A stretch of 64,000 bases of DNA from Scalesia atractyloides (lineage: Eukaryota; Streptophyta; Magnoliopsida; Asterales; Asteraceae), in the NCBI GenBank assembly GCA_947069175.1, contig CAMTDV010001633.1, forward strand, positions 60,556,102 to 60,620,101, in the 5' to 3' direction. This document shows, one piece after another, positions 35,020 to 46,006 of this stretch. The position numbers were made by a program, and so were the translations under genes. The first letter of the stretch is position 1. Each line of letters opens with the position of its first letter. The notes under the pieces were generated by a model. It worked only from the letters and a program-made list of their open reading frames with translations, ran no database searches and was not told the origin of the DNA.

Positions 35020-35460
35020 TCGAGACCCATGGTGTAGACCAAATGGGTCAAAATGGGTAAGTTTATGGTAAATCACACTTTGGTGATCAAATAAAGAATT
35101 TTTAGAATTAGGACCCTAAGGTGTAAACCAAAACGGGTCAAACGGCTCAAAATGAGTTTTTGGTGGTAAACACTTACTGACGCGGACCAAGACGGGTTAA
35201 ACGAGTAAAAATGAGTTTTTGGTGGTAAACACTTTTGATACGAACAAGACGGGTCAAACGAGTAAAAATGAGTTTTTTGTGTAAACACTTGCTGACGCGA
35301 ACCAAAACGGGTCAAACGAGTAAAAATGAGTTTTTGGTGTAAACACTTGCTGACGCGAACCAAAATGGGTTTGAACAAGTATAAATGAGTTTTGGTGGTA
35401 AACCAGTGAATTATACAAAAAGAAACCATATGGTGTAAACCATAACGGGTCAAATAAGTG
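35020..35460 (+). repeat. LTR minisatellite, about 58-60 bp unit
   Basis: About six to seven imperfect copies of a unit containing GACGCGAACCAAAACGGGTC and GAGTAAAAATGAGTTTTTGG. The same unit forms the array at 63350-64000 in the related LTR. Confidence 0.88.
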
Positions 35461-36912
35461 AAATGGAAAGTAAATAAAATTTTAGTGATTAGAGAAAGAA
35501 ATATGAAAAGGAGGCCCAATGACGTAAGCCATAAAAGGTCAAGTGGGTTAAAATTCGTGTTGAATCACATCATGGTGATAAACAATATAAAGATTAGTTT
35601 GAAATGCAAAAAGGGTAAGCCGAGAACGAGTTAAATAGACAACTGGGTCAGACGGGTCGAATGGTGAAGTTATCACTATTCGAATATGATATTTAATGAG
35701 TGTTTTTTTAAGTTTCATACTTACAGGGAAGCATGATGTATGGGCATGAAATGTCATTGATGGTAATTAGAATCGCTAGGTATTGATAACAGGTCATGGT
35801 TTTGATTCGCACAAGGTATGTATAAAAGGTCATGCGTTCTGTAAGGGTTTATGGTCCGACTAAAGGGAGATGGGTCAATTTGGGTAGTAGATTAACCCAT
35901 ATGAAATGAATTTAGCATTTTAGGTAAAACAACCATAAAGCCAAGGACATGTCCATTAAGCGAAAATATGACTAAATTGACTAAAACGTTCCCGGATGAT
36001 GAATCGGGCAAACTATCATTAAGGGTATATTAAAAATGAGTCCTGTAATTGGGTTGATCCTTTCGGTAACATAAAAGTGGGAGGCGTAAGCTTTTGGGCT
36101 TAATGCCTCCTAGCGGGGCCGTGTTTGGTAAAACGTTTTACCGGAAGAAAATAATGACATGTTAAGGTTTGTCTAATGTAATCAACTACATTTGAGTTGT
36201 GATTGATAGAAATAACTAGAATATTGATAAGAAGGTATGAGACATGAACTAGAATGTGAAATGCCTCCTAACGGGTCGGTTGTAAATTAACTTCGAACCG
36301 ATAGAATGATTTAAAAAGCTAAAGGATCCGGGTTCGGACCAAGGGTTTGAACCCATAATTATGGGGGAAGCTTTAAAAATGGTAACCTTGAAGTTGGGTC
36401 AAGTTCGGTGCAAAAATTATGAAATTTTAGCAAAATTTCGTGCAGAGTTTAAAACTGCCAGTTCTAGAAACTTGCCGAAAAATGGTCTCCTCCGCACCAC
36501 GCAAAGGGACAATGGTGCCAGGTCGCGTAGCGCGACAGGACCCTGTTTCAGTAAAAAATGTTTGTCTTCGTTGATTTAGATCGCGTTAACCGATTAACTT
36601 AAACACTAATCGTTTTTAGTGTTTATATTAGGCTTTCTCTAAGGTGGGAACGGGATGGAAGGACGACCAAGCATGCAAAGAACCGAACACTTATAAACCG
36701 CCATTTTCGCGGGAGCTTACTTTCGGGAAAGTTTAAGCATAATCACGCGAGAAAAAGTTTTGTGTATAAAGCCTTATGATTTCCGTCTGTAAATTATGTC
36801 AGTTCGTCTGGTTTGTCAGCCATCCGAGACATGTTTGATATTCTTTCAAAAAAATATAGGACCTAATATCCGAAACTTTAAAATATTATTGTATTCGGGT
36901 AAGAGTGTTACA

Positions 36913-37974
36913 AATGGGGCTTTATGCTACACCATGCTAGTTAAAGGGTTGTCTAGTTAAAGCTCCCTACCTACGTGGCGCTTTAAGTAGCATGAGAGCT
37001 TTATTCCATACCATATAGCCTTAGAATCTCCCATATCGATGACCACACCACAACTACCCTCTTTTTCATGTGACAACCACGAAAATGGCATCCTTTAAAA
37101 TTTCAGACAACTTAACACCTTTAAGCCCTAACCCTCCCCACCTACATGTTGACCTCAACCCGAACCGTGTCAACGCCAACTTGAATCACCACCCAAATTT
37201 TCATTTAGATATAAAATCCTCTAAAGATATTATGTTTCAGATGACGGTTACATATCTACAATTGGATTCGACAAACACAACAACAATGGATGTCAAATCT
37301 TATGAGATGGAGACCACCACTGCCACCGGATCTGGTGAGGAAGAACAATTTTAGGTTATGTTGGTGGGCTTTGGTTGAAAAGGTTATGTTGAGGTGGCAT
37401 TTGTTTCAGGTTATGGTGGGCTAGTGGTGGCCACACATAATTTAAAACTAAAAACTTATACATGCACAAAAACTTGTACAATAGGTAAATAATCTTTCTT
37501 TTTGAATATTGACGTATTCGGGCTTAGTGGCAAATAAGTAAATAATCTAACACCCATCTTTTAATCACAACGTTAGCTAAGGTTAACTAAGCGGATAAAA
37601 ATGACAAACTTTGAAAAGCACATAGAAAACCAAACAAGAAAGAAAAATTGATTTTGAATGAGGTTACAAAAAACATGAGAGGGAAAATATATATTTACTC
37701 CACTGAAAAGATATTTTTCTTTTGTACGGCAAATTCTTTTATCGTATCCAAAAAAACCTCTCCCTTTTAAATTCATTTGTCTTTATCAATACACCGTCCA
37801 CTGAAAAGATTTCACGCGTTCGATTAACAACCCGGTCCACCCGATTTCACAACCGGCTAAACCCTCACAGACCAAAAAGACCTAACCGCATCGCCGCCGC
37901 TCCACCTCCTCCCGAAACCCTAACCTTCACCGGAAAAAAACCCGCCATCATCACCACCAATCAACATTCAACTA
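36913..37974. other. intergenic DNA and upstream region of the dihydrouridine synthase gene
   Basis: A 94-codon open frame at 37070-37354 has no recognised domain and low-complexity ends, so it is left uncalled. The last about 200 bases before ATG 37975 are C-rich with CCGCCGCTCCACC-type sequence, typical of a plant 5' UTR. No clear TATA box is seen near 37700-37800. Confidence 0.5.
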
Positions 37975-38821
37975 ATGGCCTTTAGCTCCATCACTCAAAC
38001 CCTAGCTCCAAACAACGCCGAAGATCTCTGTTCCGAGACAACAGAATCCTTCACACCCCCCGAAACCTCACCGTTAGCCACTCCGAAACCCTACGTGACC
38101 GCCGATGCAAGAATTGAGAGAGCGTGGACACACTGGAAGAATCTCGGTGAACCTAAGCTAATTGTAGCACCAATGGTGGATAATTCGGAGCTTCCGTTCC
38201 GATTGTTGTGTCGGAAATACGGTGCTGAAGCTGCTTACACACCTATGCTTCACTCTCGTATTTTTACTGAGAACGAGAAGTATCGGTGTACGGAATTTAC
38301 TACGTGTAAGGTAACCGTTTCGTTTGTTTGAATTTATGTTATGTGATTTGATAACTCTGATACCTGTTGTTTGAGATCTGCAGGAAGATCGGCCGTTGTT
38401 TGTTCAGTTTTGTGCTAATGATCCGGATACTTTACTGGAAGCAGCACGCAGGGTGGAACCGTATTGTGATTATGTTGATATTAATTTGGGGTAAGTTATT
38501 GCAACTGCTATATAAGTTTTTGGATACTCTGATTCTGTTATCGGTCCCCTTGTGAGATATCGGTGCAAAATATTGGTTAGAATATTGGTACCGATATTAT
38601 CGGCGATATTGACCAATATTTGACCGATACTAGACAAATATTTGACCGATATATCACTGATTTTCCCGATATCTGTACCTTTCTTCTTAGTTCTAGCATT
38701 TGTCTTTCTTCTTATAGTTGCTATTAGTGTTTTAAGTTTTAATTGTTAATTATTAGTGTTAAATGTTAGTGTTTTAACTTTTAAGTCTTAATAAGTTCCT
38801 ACTTGCTACAATTGTTAGTGT

Positions 38822-38903
<82 letters not shown>

Positions 38904-40912
38904 AGCATGATATTGAAATTACCGATATCCCACTGCGATTACCGATATCTAAAATATCGGTCCTTGACCGATTTTCGATTTTTTACCGCATTAACTACTT
39001 AGTCCATGTTATGCTTGAATTTGTATTTTGATTTAGGGAAAATGTTACAGAATAGTAACCAAGTTTCAAAAGTGTTCTAATTAGGTCACTCGTATCGTTT
39101 TTGTCCAAATTAGATACCTGGACATTCAAATCAAGTCATGTCCTTTTTTCCATGTGTCAAGAGAAAAATGAAGCATAAGATGCTAAGGTCGGATTATTTT
39201 AATATATGAAATTATATATATTAAAAATAAAAACATTTTAATTACATTAAAAATTTAAAAAAAACAAGTTAAAATCCACGTCATCACTTGAAGTTGACAT
39301 CAAATAAAAGGGAAAAAATAAACAAAAATCCACATCACCACGGTTACCTATGTAATGGATGAAAAACCCCTTAATTTTAATAAAAAATGAATGTTGAGTG
39401 ACCTGATTGGAACACTTCTGAAACTTGAGTGACCTAATTGGAACACTTTTAAAACTTGGTTACTATTCTACAAAGTTACCCCTTTGATTTATTAGGATAT
39501 GTTTGCACATGTGGATGCTTGTTAAAGATATATAACTAAACGTATAAGTTTTGTTATTATGGCGTTTAATTGTGTGAAATCTGGAAACTTTTAGAGCTTA
39601 TATATTTACTTGAGGAGCAGGATAAATTCTAATCCATATCTGTCAACGACAATGAAATTCAAGCTTACCATACCTGTCACAAGAACGTTAGATCATTTGT
39701 ATGTATTGCTTCGAACGTGGTACACCAGACAGTTATGGAACCACCCATGTTTCGCTTTCCCACTACCTCTAATAATATTTTATGCACTATGTACAAGTGT
39801 ATTATGTGGATCTCGTGGTTCTCAACGTTTACTAGTTTTGAAAAGAATGCATCCCTGTCCAAGATTTGGCGCAACATGCATACCTTTTTATAGTACAAAC
39901 AAGAGAAATTTTATTAAAAAGGTAGCCAACTTTGGTCTGCTTAGTACTTAGTACTTGCGTCAAATATTGAGTTACCCGAAATAGAAAAATGTTTGCGATC
40001 TTTAGTAATTTTCTCTATAAAGGAAGCAATTTAAGGGTTCTTTAGATCTATTGTATGATGGCAACACTCAATGCAATTTAAAAAGCGTGCAGGGTTTTGT
40101 TTTCAACCAGTTTCAGATCTTAACTTAGTAAACCACATTATTATAGGGCTTAGGCAGCTACGTATATTTAATCACCCTTGGTTATAATTTATATACTTAT
40201 ATGTTGCAGGTGCCCACAGCGTATTGCCAAACGAGGAAATTATGGAGCTTTTTTAATGGACAAGTTACCTCTGGTGAAGTCGTTGGTTGAAAAATTAGCT
40301 CAAAACCTCAATGTTCCCGTGTCTTGCAAAATCCGCGTTTTCCCAGATTTGCAAGACACTTTAAATTATGCAAAGATGTTAGAAGATGCGGGCTGTGCAC
40401 TTCTTGCAGTACATGGACGCACACGAGATGAAAAGGACGGGAAAAAGATTAGGGCAAATTGGGAGGCAATACGGGCTGTTAAAAACGCTCTTCGGATACC
40501 AGTTCTTGCAAATGGGAATATACGTCACATGGATGATGTGAAACGTTGCTTAGAAGAGACGGGTGCTGATGGGGTACTTTCATCTGAGACCCTTCTTGAA
40601 AATCCCGCTCTGTTTGCTGGATTTAGGACAGTTGAATGGGTATCTGACGGTGAAGAGGGCGTTCAAGACGGTAAACTAGATCAAGCTGACTTAGTTGTTG
40701 AATATCTGAAGCTTTGTGAAAAATACCCGGTGCCATGGAGAATGATCCGGGCTCATCTTCACAAGATGTTAGGGGAATGGTTTAGGGTTCATCCGCATGT
40801 TAGAGATGATTTTAATGCACAATCCATACTCAGCTTTGAGTTCCTTTATGATATGGTCAAACGGCTTAGAGATCTTGGTGTTTCAAGGCCTCTTTATGTC
40901 AAGAACACTTGA
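37975..40912 (+). CDS. DUS1L: tRNA-dihydrouridine synthase, DUS1-like (tRNA 16/17), three exons
   Basis: Exons are 37975-38310, 38384-38490 and 40210-40912, each bounded by GT and AG, coding 381 residues. The enzyme reduces uridine to dihydrouridine in the tRNA D-loop with NADPH and FMN. Visible family marks are the FMN-barrel start VAPMVDNSELPFR (64-76) and VQFCAND (119-125). The catalytic-loop segment DINLGCPQRIAKRGNYG (144-160) has the active cysteine at 149, with its glycine codon split across intron 2. SCKIRVF (186-192), VHGRTR (215-220) and NGNI (249-252) follow. Length and wording match eukaryotic DUS1-type proteins. The N-terminal 50 residues are serine- and threonine-rich. Introns are 73 bp and 1719 bp, the second enlarged by repeats. 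All key residues are intact, so it is probably functional. It is convergent with the IRX15-like gene. Confidence 0.93.
38555..38985. repeat. CCGATAT-rich repeat in intron 2
   Basis: The segment carries many GATATCGG and CCGATAT motifs on both strands on either side of a TA array. A similar ATCGGTAT wording recurs at 49500-49720. No terminal inverted repeat or target duplication was found, so the element class is unknown. Confidence 0.5.
38825..38899. repeat. TA microsatellite, about 37 units
   Basis: Uninterrupted TA/AT dinucleotides inside intron 2 of the dihydrouridine synthase gene. Confidence 0.95.
39036..39482. mobile_element. Mutator-type MITE in intron 2, 447 bp
   Basis: Perfect 9-bp target duplication TTTGATTTA (39027-39035, 39483-39491), the size made by Mutator-like transposases. 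Long terminal inverted repeats share AGAATAGTAACCAAGTTT and AAAAGTGTTC-AATTAGGTCACTC. The right arm holds a second partial copy of the CACTC block. It has no coding capacity. Both splice sites of the intron are intact, so the insertion looks tolerated. Confidence 0.88.
39492..40209. other. remaining part of intron 2
   Basis: AT-rich intron sequence ending TTGCAG at 40204-40209. A 113-codon open frame at 39610-39951 has no recognised domain and lies wholly in the intron. Confidence 0.7.
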
Positions 40913-40917
40913 CCTGA

Positions 40918-41100
40918 CCGGGGGCGGATCTAGCATAGGTTGAGGGGTAGCCTGTGTTGCGCTACCCTTCAACTTTCTTGACGAAATACATTTTTTTGTG
41001 AAAAAAAAGAAAGTTCTTCTTCATTTTAGGCATCGGCTACTCCCAAATTTTTTAGCTCGCGCTACCCCTTAACTTTTCTTCTTAATCTGCCACCAAGTCC
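40918..41100. mobile_element. small MITE immediately after the dihydrouridine synthase stop codon
   Basis: The left end is CCGGGGGCGGATCTAGC and the complemented right end is GGGACTTGGTGGCAGATTAAG, an imperfect inverted pair of a type common in plant 3' UTRs. An 8-bp near-duplication flanks it: TGACCTGA (40910-40917) and CGACCTGA (41101-41108). The left copy includes the stop codon TGA. Internal GGGTAGC and GCTACCCC arms could form a hairpin. It was likely placed in the 3' UTR. Confidence 0.55.
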
Positions 41101-41317
41101 CGACCTGAAGGCGCATCTGCAAACAAGGTCTGGTGTGATTTTAATGTCCTAACGGGTCAGATATTTATTATAGTCTTGTTATTAATACACATTAGCATCA
41201 TTGAAAAAAATGTAAACTGATTGTTTTCATGTTACAATACAATTACTCCCGATTATCCTAAACTGAATTACCGAGTAACGATTATGCCGTAAACAATACA
41301 AAATGGAATTTAGCGGC

Positions 41318-42238
41318 CTAGGAAGTCGTCGAATGGTAGTGACAGAACTGGTTTGCGCCACTCTCCGTCGTCGCTCTCTCCACCACAAAATGAGCCAACA
41401 AATCATTAGAAGACTTGACCAAATTCTCTTTACACAAAAACTCTTCACTAGACACCTTCTCCACTTCTCTGTTATAGTTATGAACAAACACATGGGTCTT
41501 ATGGTTCCCTCCCTTTTTGCTCCGGGCAAGAACGCTGGCGGTGAAAATTGGTGATATACTCCCTGGACCTTCCGGCCAATACCCACGTGGACCGTCCACT
41601 AGAATCACGTCCCAGTCCAATTCATACAATTGGTTAGGAAGGTCGTTTAATCCAATCTTGCAGTCCGAGAACAATAGATTTTGCACTGGCCGGCACTCGT
41701 TGCGTGCTTGTTCTCTAACGGAAGTCACAAGCTCATTAAGCTCACTGATCTTGGTGGTGTATTGGACATCATATGCTTCAATTTCCGGGTACTTTTCCTC
41801 CATGTAGGCGGCATAGTAGCGGTTTTCATCTATGAAAACTGTGCGTCCATAGGGGTTCAAAGCGTTCCAGAGGAGGGTTTCTCGCGTGAGCCCAAATACA
41901 AGAAAGTTACAAGGGGAGGTGCATTGTTTGAGGACATCGGAGATCTGTTTCATATCAGTCTGCGACATGTGGTCAGTGCTGTTGGCGTTGGCGGCATAGT
42001 GAACAAGGGCTTTCATCACTGATTTAGGTAGTGATTGTTGTTGGTGGTTGATGGTGGCAGTGATATGCGTCGTGGTGGTTGTATGAAACGATTCACGGGT
42101 GTAGACAAGGGTCAGAAGGGATGCTAAGGCGAACACTGACATGAGGGCGATGAGCCAAAGGCGGTTCGGGTTTCCTTGTTTCTGGATGAAGGGATGCAGA
42201 AGAATAAGCTTGGTGTTGCCATTATTATTGGTCTTCAT
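41318..42238 (-). CDS. IRX15-L: IRX15-like DUF579 protein, glucuronoxylan biosynthesis, single exon
   Basis: 306 residues, start ATG 42236-42238, stop TAG 41318-41320. The N-terminus KLILLHPFIQKQG (10-22) and a single membrane span (about 27-47, RLWLIALMSVFALASL) match the Golgi type II layout of IRX15. The DUF579 domain fills about 100-300. It has the methyltransferase-like NFLVFGL (111-117), TVFIDENRYYAAYMEEKYPE (133-152), VQNLLFSDCKIGLNDLP (185-201), DWDVILVDGPRGYWPEG (208-224) and HVFVHNYNREVE (249-260). IRX15 proteins are needed for normal xylan chain length in secondary cell walls, and the related GXM proteins methylate glucuronic acid side chains. IRX15-type wording (FIDENRYYAAY) favours IRX15 over GXM. 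All motifs are intact. A TTTAAAT sequence lies about 65 bases upstream. Confidence 0.93.
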   Translation of the reverse strand: MKTNNNGNTKLILLHPFIQKQGNPNRLWLIALMSVFALASLLTLVYTRESFHTTTTTHITATINHQQQSLPKSVMKALVHYAANANSTDHMSQTDMKQISDVLKQCTSPCNFLVFGLTRETLLWNALNPYGRTVFIDENRYYAAYMEEKYPEIEAYDVQYTTKISELNELVTSVREQARNECRPVQNLLFSDCKIGLNDLPNQLYELDWDVILVDGPRGYWPEGPGSISPIFTASVLARSKKGGNHKTHVFVHNYNREVEKVSSEEFLCKENLVKSSNDLLAHFVVERATTESGANQFCHYHSTTS

Positions 42239-44635
42239 AATGTATGTGTGTGTGTGTGAGTTTGATGGATCGAATGAAAGCTTTGGAGCAAGAGAGGAGT
42301 GAATTTAAAGAAGGTTAAGGGGCAATAAAGTTGAATACTTTAGATATTGTTGAAAAAGATTAATAAAAGAAGCTTGTACATCATACCTCTATTATAAACA
42401 TATTTTTTACAAGTAATGCATGATATTATTATTATTATTATTTTAATAATTGTTAGGGCGGACAAATACTTTCTTTAAACCGTGTGCTGTGTGGGAAAAG
42501 AAGGAAACGGAATGGGTGATGACGTTAAGTGACAACAAACATATGACACTGAGATGGTAGCTGCATTTTGGCACCTAATCTCCTCCTAATGCTTAATTTA
42601 CTTGATGATATGTTGACTTTCCACAAAGGAATAAACAATATAGCACAAATGGCAAAATTCATGTTTTTAGTTTTACTTTATTATTAAAATAAATTTAGTT
42701 TTTAAACTTAATGTTCAATTTATCTAGTAATGAACAATTAACATACATAAAAAACTAATCCAACAGAATCTTATTTTCACACCTTACCTTTAATTGTATA
42801 CGGGTCGTATAAGGTTATACAGGTCGTATACAAGAATGTTGCACATAATTTTATGAAATTGAATGTTATTTTTTTTATTTCGTTATATACGGGTTGTATA
42901 ATATTATACTGGTCGTATACAAGTGTATAGGACCAATATAATGCTATTCGGTCCAAACATGATTTTTGATATGTTTTTTATTAGGTTTGGGGCTTTTTAA
43001 TAAATAGTTTTCTTGTTGGTAAATTTATAAAACCGAAAACGTATAAGTGTTGAATAATTTTCGACTTTATTAAGGAGAACAAATATGTTACGTTAGCATT
43101 TGCCGTATGTTAATCAGATATGTGGGATTATGTTACGAGTTTGTAATATGTCGCCGATTATGTTACGAGTTTGTAATATATCACCGATTAGGATAAACTA
43201 ATAACAAAACATGTGCATAAGATAACAAGGTTCAAACAACACTAAATATAGATAAACATAAGAAAAATACTTACAAATGACATTTACAATGTTTTAAACC
43301 AAAACAACAAAAGCAAAAGACAATAAGCCGCTACGGGCTACGATGACGGTGGTGGGGCAACATGTGCTCGTGGAGGTAGGGGCGCGCCAGCATACATAGC
43401 AGTAATCGCCTCCACGATCCACTGTACATCGGACTGAATAGTAGATACGTCGACCTGTACGACAACTACATCTGCCTCGACCTGACCCAATCTCTCCTCT
43501 AACCCCGTTGGAGACATCACCTATGGTCTCACGCTCTGACGCTTGTAAGGGCGATCACCCGGTAAATCATCCGCATTTAACTGGGATCCGTCGATCGCAA
43601 CATCACCGAGCCCCTCGCCATTTGGAAATGGTTTTGCTTTTGAAGCGGTCTTTTACGGTCGCCTCCGACTAACAAGTTAGATCTTAATTCTTCTCTCAAC
43701 GATTCATTCTCTCGTAGCAAGCGTTACAAGCAAATGTGTGCTTTTATTTACTCGATAATTTGTTGGATGTGAAAGGCTAGAAATACGTTAGTCTTCAAGT
43801 TGTCAAAAATGCTTATTAACTTATGACTTTTTCAAAAGTAGTTTTTAAAAAAAGTGTTTGGATTAACTTTTGTGGTGAGAATGATAAAATGACCAAAAAA
43901 GATGGGTAAGTTTTCATGTTTGATTGTTATTTTAAAGAATGAGGTTAAACTGGTAATTTTATGTTCAAAAACCAAAAACCGTTTAAAAAACCAAGTTTTT
44001 CTGGCTTTCGAAAAACAACTTTTATTTGTTTTCAAAAAGCCAAAATAAAAAGCATTTTTACCAATAACAAACACTTTTTTAACTTATTGACTTTTTGAAA
44101 AAAAAAACAAGTAAGTCATTTGCAAACTCAATCCTAAACACCCTATGAGAATTTACATATATTTCTATTTTCAATCGATTTACAAAATATATAACTAGGT
44201 TTAAAAATGATACATCTTTAAGTTATTTAGCCATTTACAGTCAAAGAATTTCATTTTGTTTCTATCATATTAAACACCATAAAGCTTACTTTTACAACAG
44301 AAGTGGGCCTTTCTCCGATGGATGTTACGAGTTTAATGATTATTCTAACTTCAAGTAATCATCAATTAAATATTAAAAACAAATGTGGTAGGGTAGATTT
44401 GGTGGTTGATTTTTGAGGAGCGACCAAGGGTTGTTGAAAGGGAGCCATTTGGTGATGTATTTAACGACTGCTTAACTAATTGCAATCCTAACATCACTCT
44501 CTCCCTTTTATTATTTGTCCTCATGTAACATATGTTATATCATTGATATGCCTATGTATTTATTTATGATTTTTCTTCTAGAATGAAAACCTTAAACTTT
44601 CATTTAAAGTGTGGGTTTATTAAAATAAATAATGC
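42239..44635. other. intergenic DNA upstream of the IRX15-like gene
   Basis: AT-rich. A GT microsatellite sits at 42240-42258 and an ATT run near 42427. Two copies of a TATACGGGTYGTATAA block occur at about 42796 and 42888. A 27-bp direct repeat is at about 43131-43187 (GTTACGAGTTTGTAATAT). A 60-codon minus-strand frame at 43338-43520 with a coiled-coil-like EERLGQVEADVVVVQVDVST segment may be a transposon protein fragment, but it was not identified. Confidence 0.55.
43818..44125. mobile_element. probable foldback MITE
   Basis: Two inverted arms share TTTTTCAAAAAG and AAAAAAGTGTTTG (43818-43863 and 44065-44125), enclosing about 200 bp of AT-rich sequence. No convincing target duplication was found. 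Confidence 0.45.
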
Positions 44636-45111
44636 AAAAAGTTCATAGATATAATACTATGAACTTTACATATTTGTATAGAAATTAAGGCCACATGGTT
44701 CAATAATTTTTTATATTTGTAAAAGCCAATGACCTCCGGCTCAAGTAGTAGGAGGACTTGAGTTCTTCTGTGAAGACTCAAGTTCGATTCTCCCTAGTGG
44801 GCAATGATAGGAGAGTAGGAGACCCAGGGAAACCTGAGTTCGATTCTTGAGCCAAATGAGTTTTACTGGTAATTTCACCGTCATGCCTACGGGCGGGTGG
44901 GTTACCGGGTTTTCCCGGAAATGGTGGTGGACGACTCGGGTTACTCTCGAAGTACTTCGTTTGTCTAGTGGGTGCCCCTAAACTACTTGGGAATGATTTG
45001 TTAACCGTTCAAAAAAAATATAAAAAGTTCATAGATATAATACCATGAACTTTACATATGTGTATAGAAATAAAAAGCTCCATGGTTCAATCATTTTTCA
45101 TATTTGCATAT
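44636..45111. repeat. 88-bp direct repeat flanking a SINE
   Basis: AAAAAGTTCATAGATATAAT through a GGTTCAAT block appears at 44636-44725 and again, with about a dozen differences, at 45022-45111. The SINE lies exactly between the two copies. Confidence 0.85.
44726..45018 (+). mobile_element. tRNA-derived SINE, copy 1
   Basis: A pol III promoter is visible: a box-A-like CCGGCTCAAGTAGT, and box B AAGTTCGATTC near 44785. The tRNA-unrelated body has TTTTACTGGTAATTTCACCG and GGGCGGGTGGGTTACCGGG. It ends with an A-run. The body is about 85% identical by eye to the copy at 47338, so the two form one family. Confidence 0.82.
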
Positions 45112-45179
45112 ATCTTAACTTACAAAACCCGTGACAGAAGATTAATTCAATATGATTACTGAAGAATTAAAAAGGTAAA

Positions 45180-45440
45180 ACATCGTAGCCTAAAGTGTCC
45201 CCGAAAACCAAAGGGGCAGTGTTTTAGCAGTATTTCGGTAACTTTCTCTAAGGGAGGTATTCGTTCGTGATAAAATGTCATGCATGACTTAGGGATTTTA
45301 CCACAGTGAGTCTTCTGGAGGTGGGTTTCCTATGTAATTAGTGACAGGCCAATCACCAACGCCGTCAGCATTTGCTAGCGCGAGGGACATTTTGCCAATG
45401 GGTGTACCAGGCTGATCGGGCTTTGTTGGACGTAAAAAAA
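45180..45440 (+). mobile_element. SINE-like repeat with A-rich end
   Basis: This block ends GTTGGACGTAAAAAAA, similar to the GGTCGTTAAAAAAAA end of the SINEs nearby. It has GGTGTACCAGGCTGATCGGG before it. No clear pol III boxes or target duplication were found. It could be a different SINE family, or the 3' part of one. Confidence 0.4.
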
Positions 45441-45876
45441 TTCATTACCCAATTAATTTCAACATGAATTTAAACCTTGGGCCAACAATAGTCAATTTCT
45501 ACACACTAACATAAGCAACAACAAAAGGTAAGGGTTTTCCAAAGGACTAAAGAGTGATACCCATTATCACATTAAAGATGTACATTGTCTCAATGTATAA
45601 GTGTCCCTAAAATTATAAGGGAGCAAATAGAATAGAGAAATTACTTGGTGTATGGAGAAGGATTCAATAACGTAAGTTTGTTAGGTGAGATTTATCAACA
45701 AACGCCGATGTGACTGTCAATAATATATGACAAAAAACAAACCCTCTTGTCACAAAGATTATCATGTGTATCAAGGGTGACAAACAGAAAACTATTAAAA
45801 ATGTAGCGAGCATTACCAATATCACAAAATCTTGAAGGGTAAGGTGTAGAAAGTAAAGTACTAAAATACTAAGTGA

Positions 45877-46006
45877 TCATCATCATCATACTTAAATCCT
45901 ACCAATAGCAAAGCTATGATAGGGTCTGAGAAGGGTAAGATATAGACAACCTTACCTCTACCCCGTATGAATAGAGAGGCTGCTTCCAGTGAAACCCCGA
46001 CTCGAT
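45877..46006 (-). mobile_element. Au-like SINE, 5' truncated
   Basis: On the minus strand the body reads GAAGCAGCCTCTCTATTC, then GGGTAGAGGTAAGGTTGTC and CTTACCCTTCTCAGACCC, ending in a short (ATG)n run. This is the 3' domain pattern of the widespread plant Au SINE, recognised from memory. The tRNA-like head is missing apart from a possible GATCGAGTCGGG box-B trace. Confidence 0.62.

Larger units (their letters stand above)
33016..36912 (+). mobile_element. solo LTR of a gypsy-type element, 3.9 kb including an insertion
   Basis: Starts TGTAACATCC and ends GAGTGTTACA, with no coding region between. The flanks are GATGG (33011-33015) and AATGG (36913-36917), a 5-bp duplication with one changed base. 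Inside are a 600-bp TIR element (about 33112-33713), a 58-60-bp minisatellite (about 35020-35460), and a CpG palindrome GTCGCGTAGCGCGAC (36522-36536). It shares an AAGCTAGGTGRRAGCTTGGA block and the minisatellite with the LTR starting at 62135, so both belong to one diverged family. Confidence 0.8.

Noticed and set aside
37070..37354. 94-codon open frame upstream of the dihydrouridine synthase gene
   Set aside because: No recognised domain, low-complexity threonine ends, no splice or promoter support.
39610..39951. 113-codon frame inside intron 2
   Set aside because: Lies entirely within a well-supported intron and has no known domain.
43338..43520. 60-codon minus-strand frame with a coiled-coil-like segment
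   Set aside because: Could be a transposon fragment, but there is no recognisable family motif or surrounding coding DNA.
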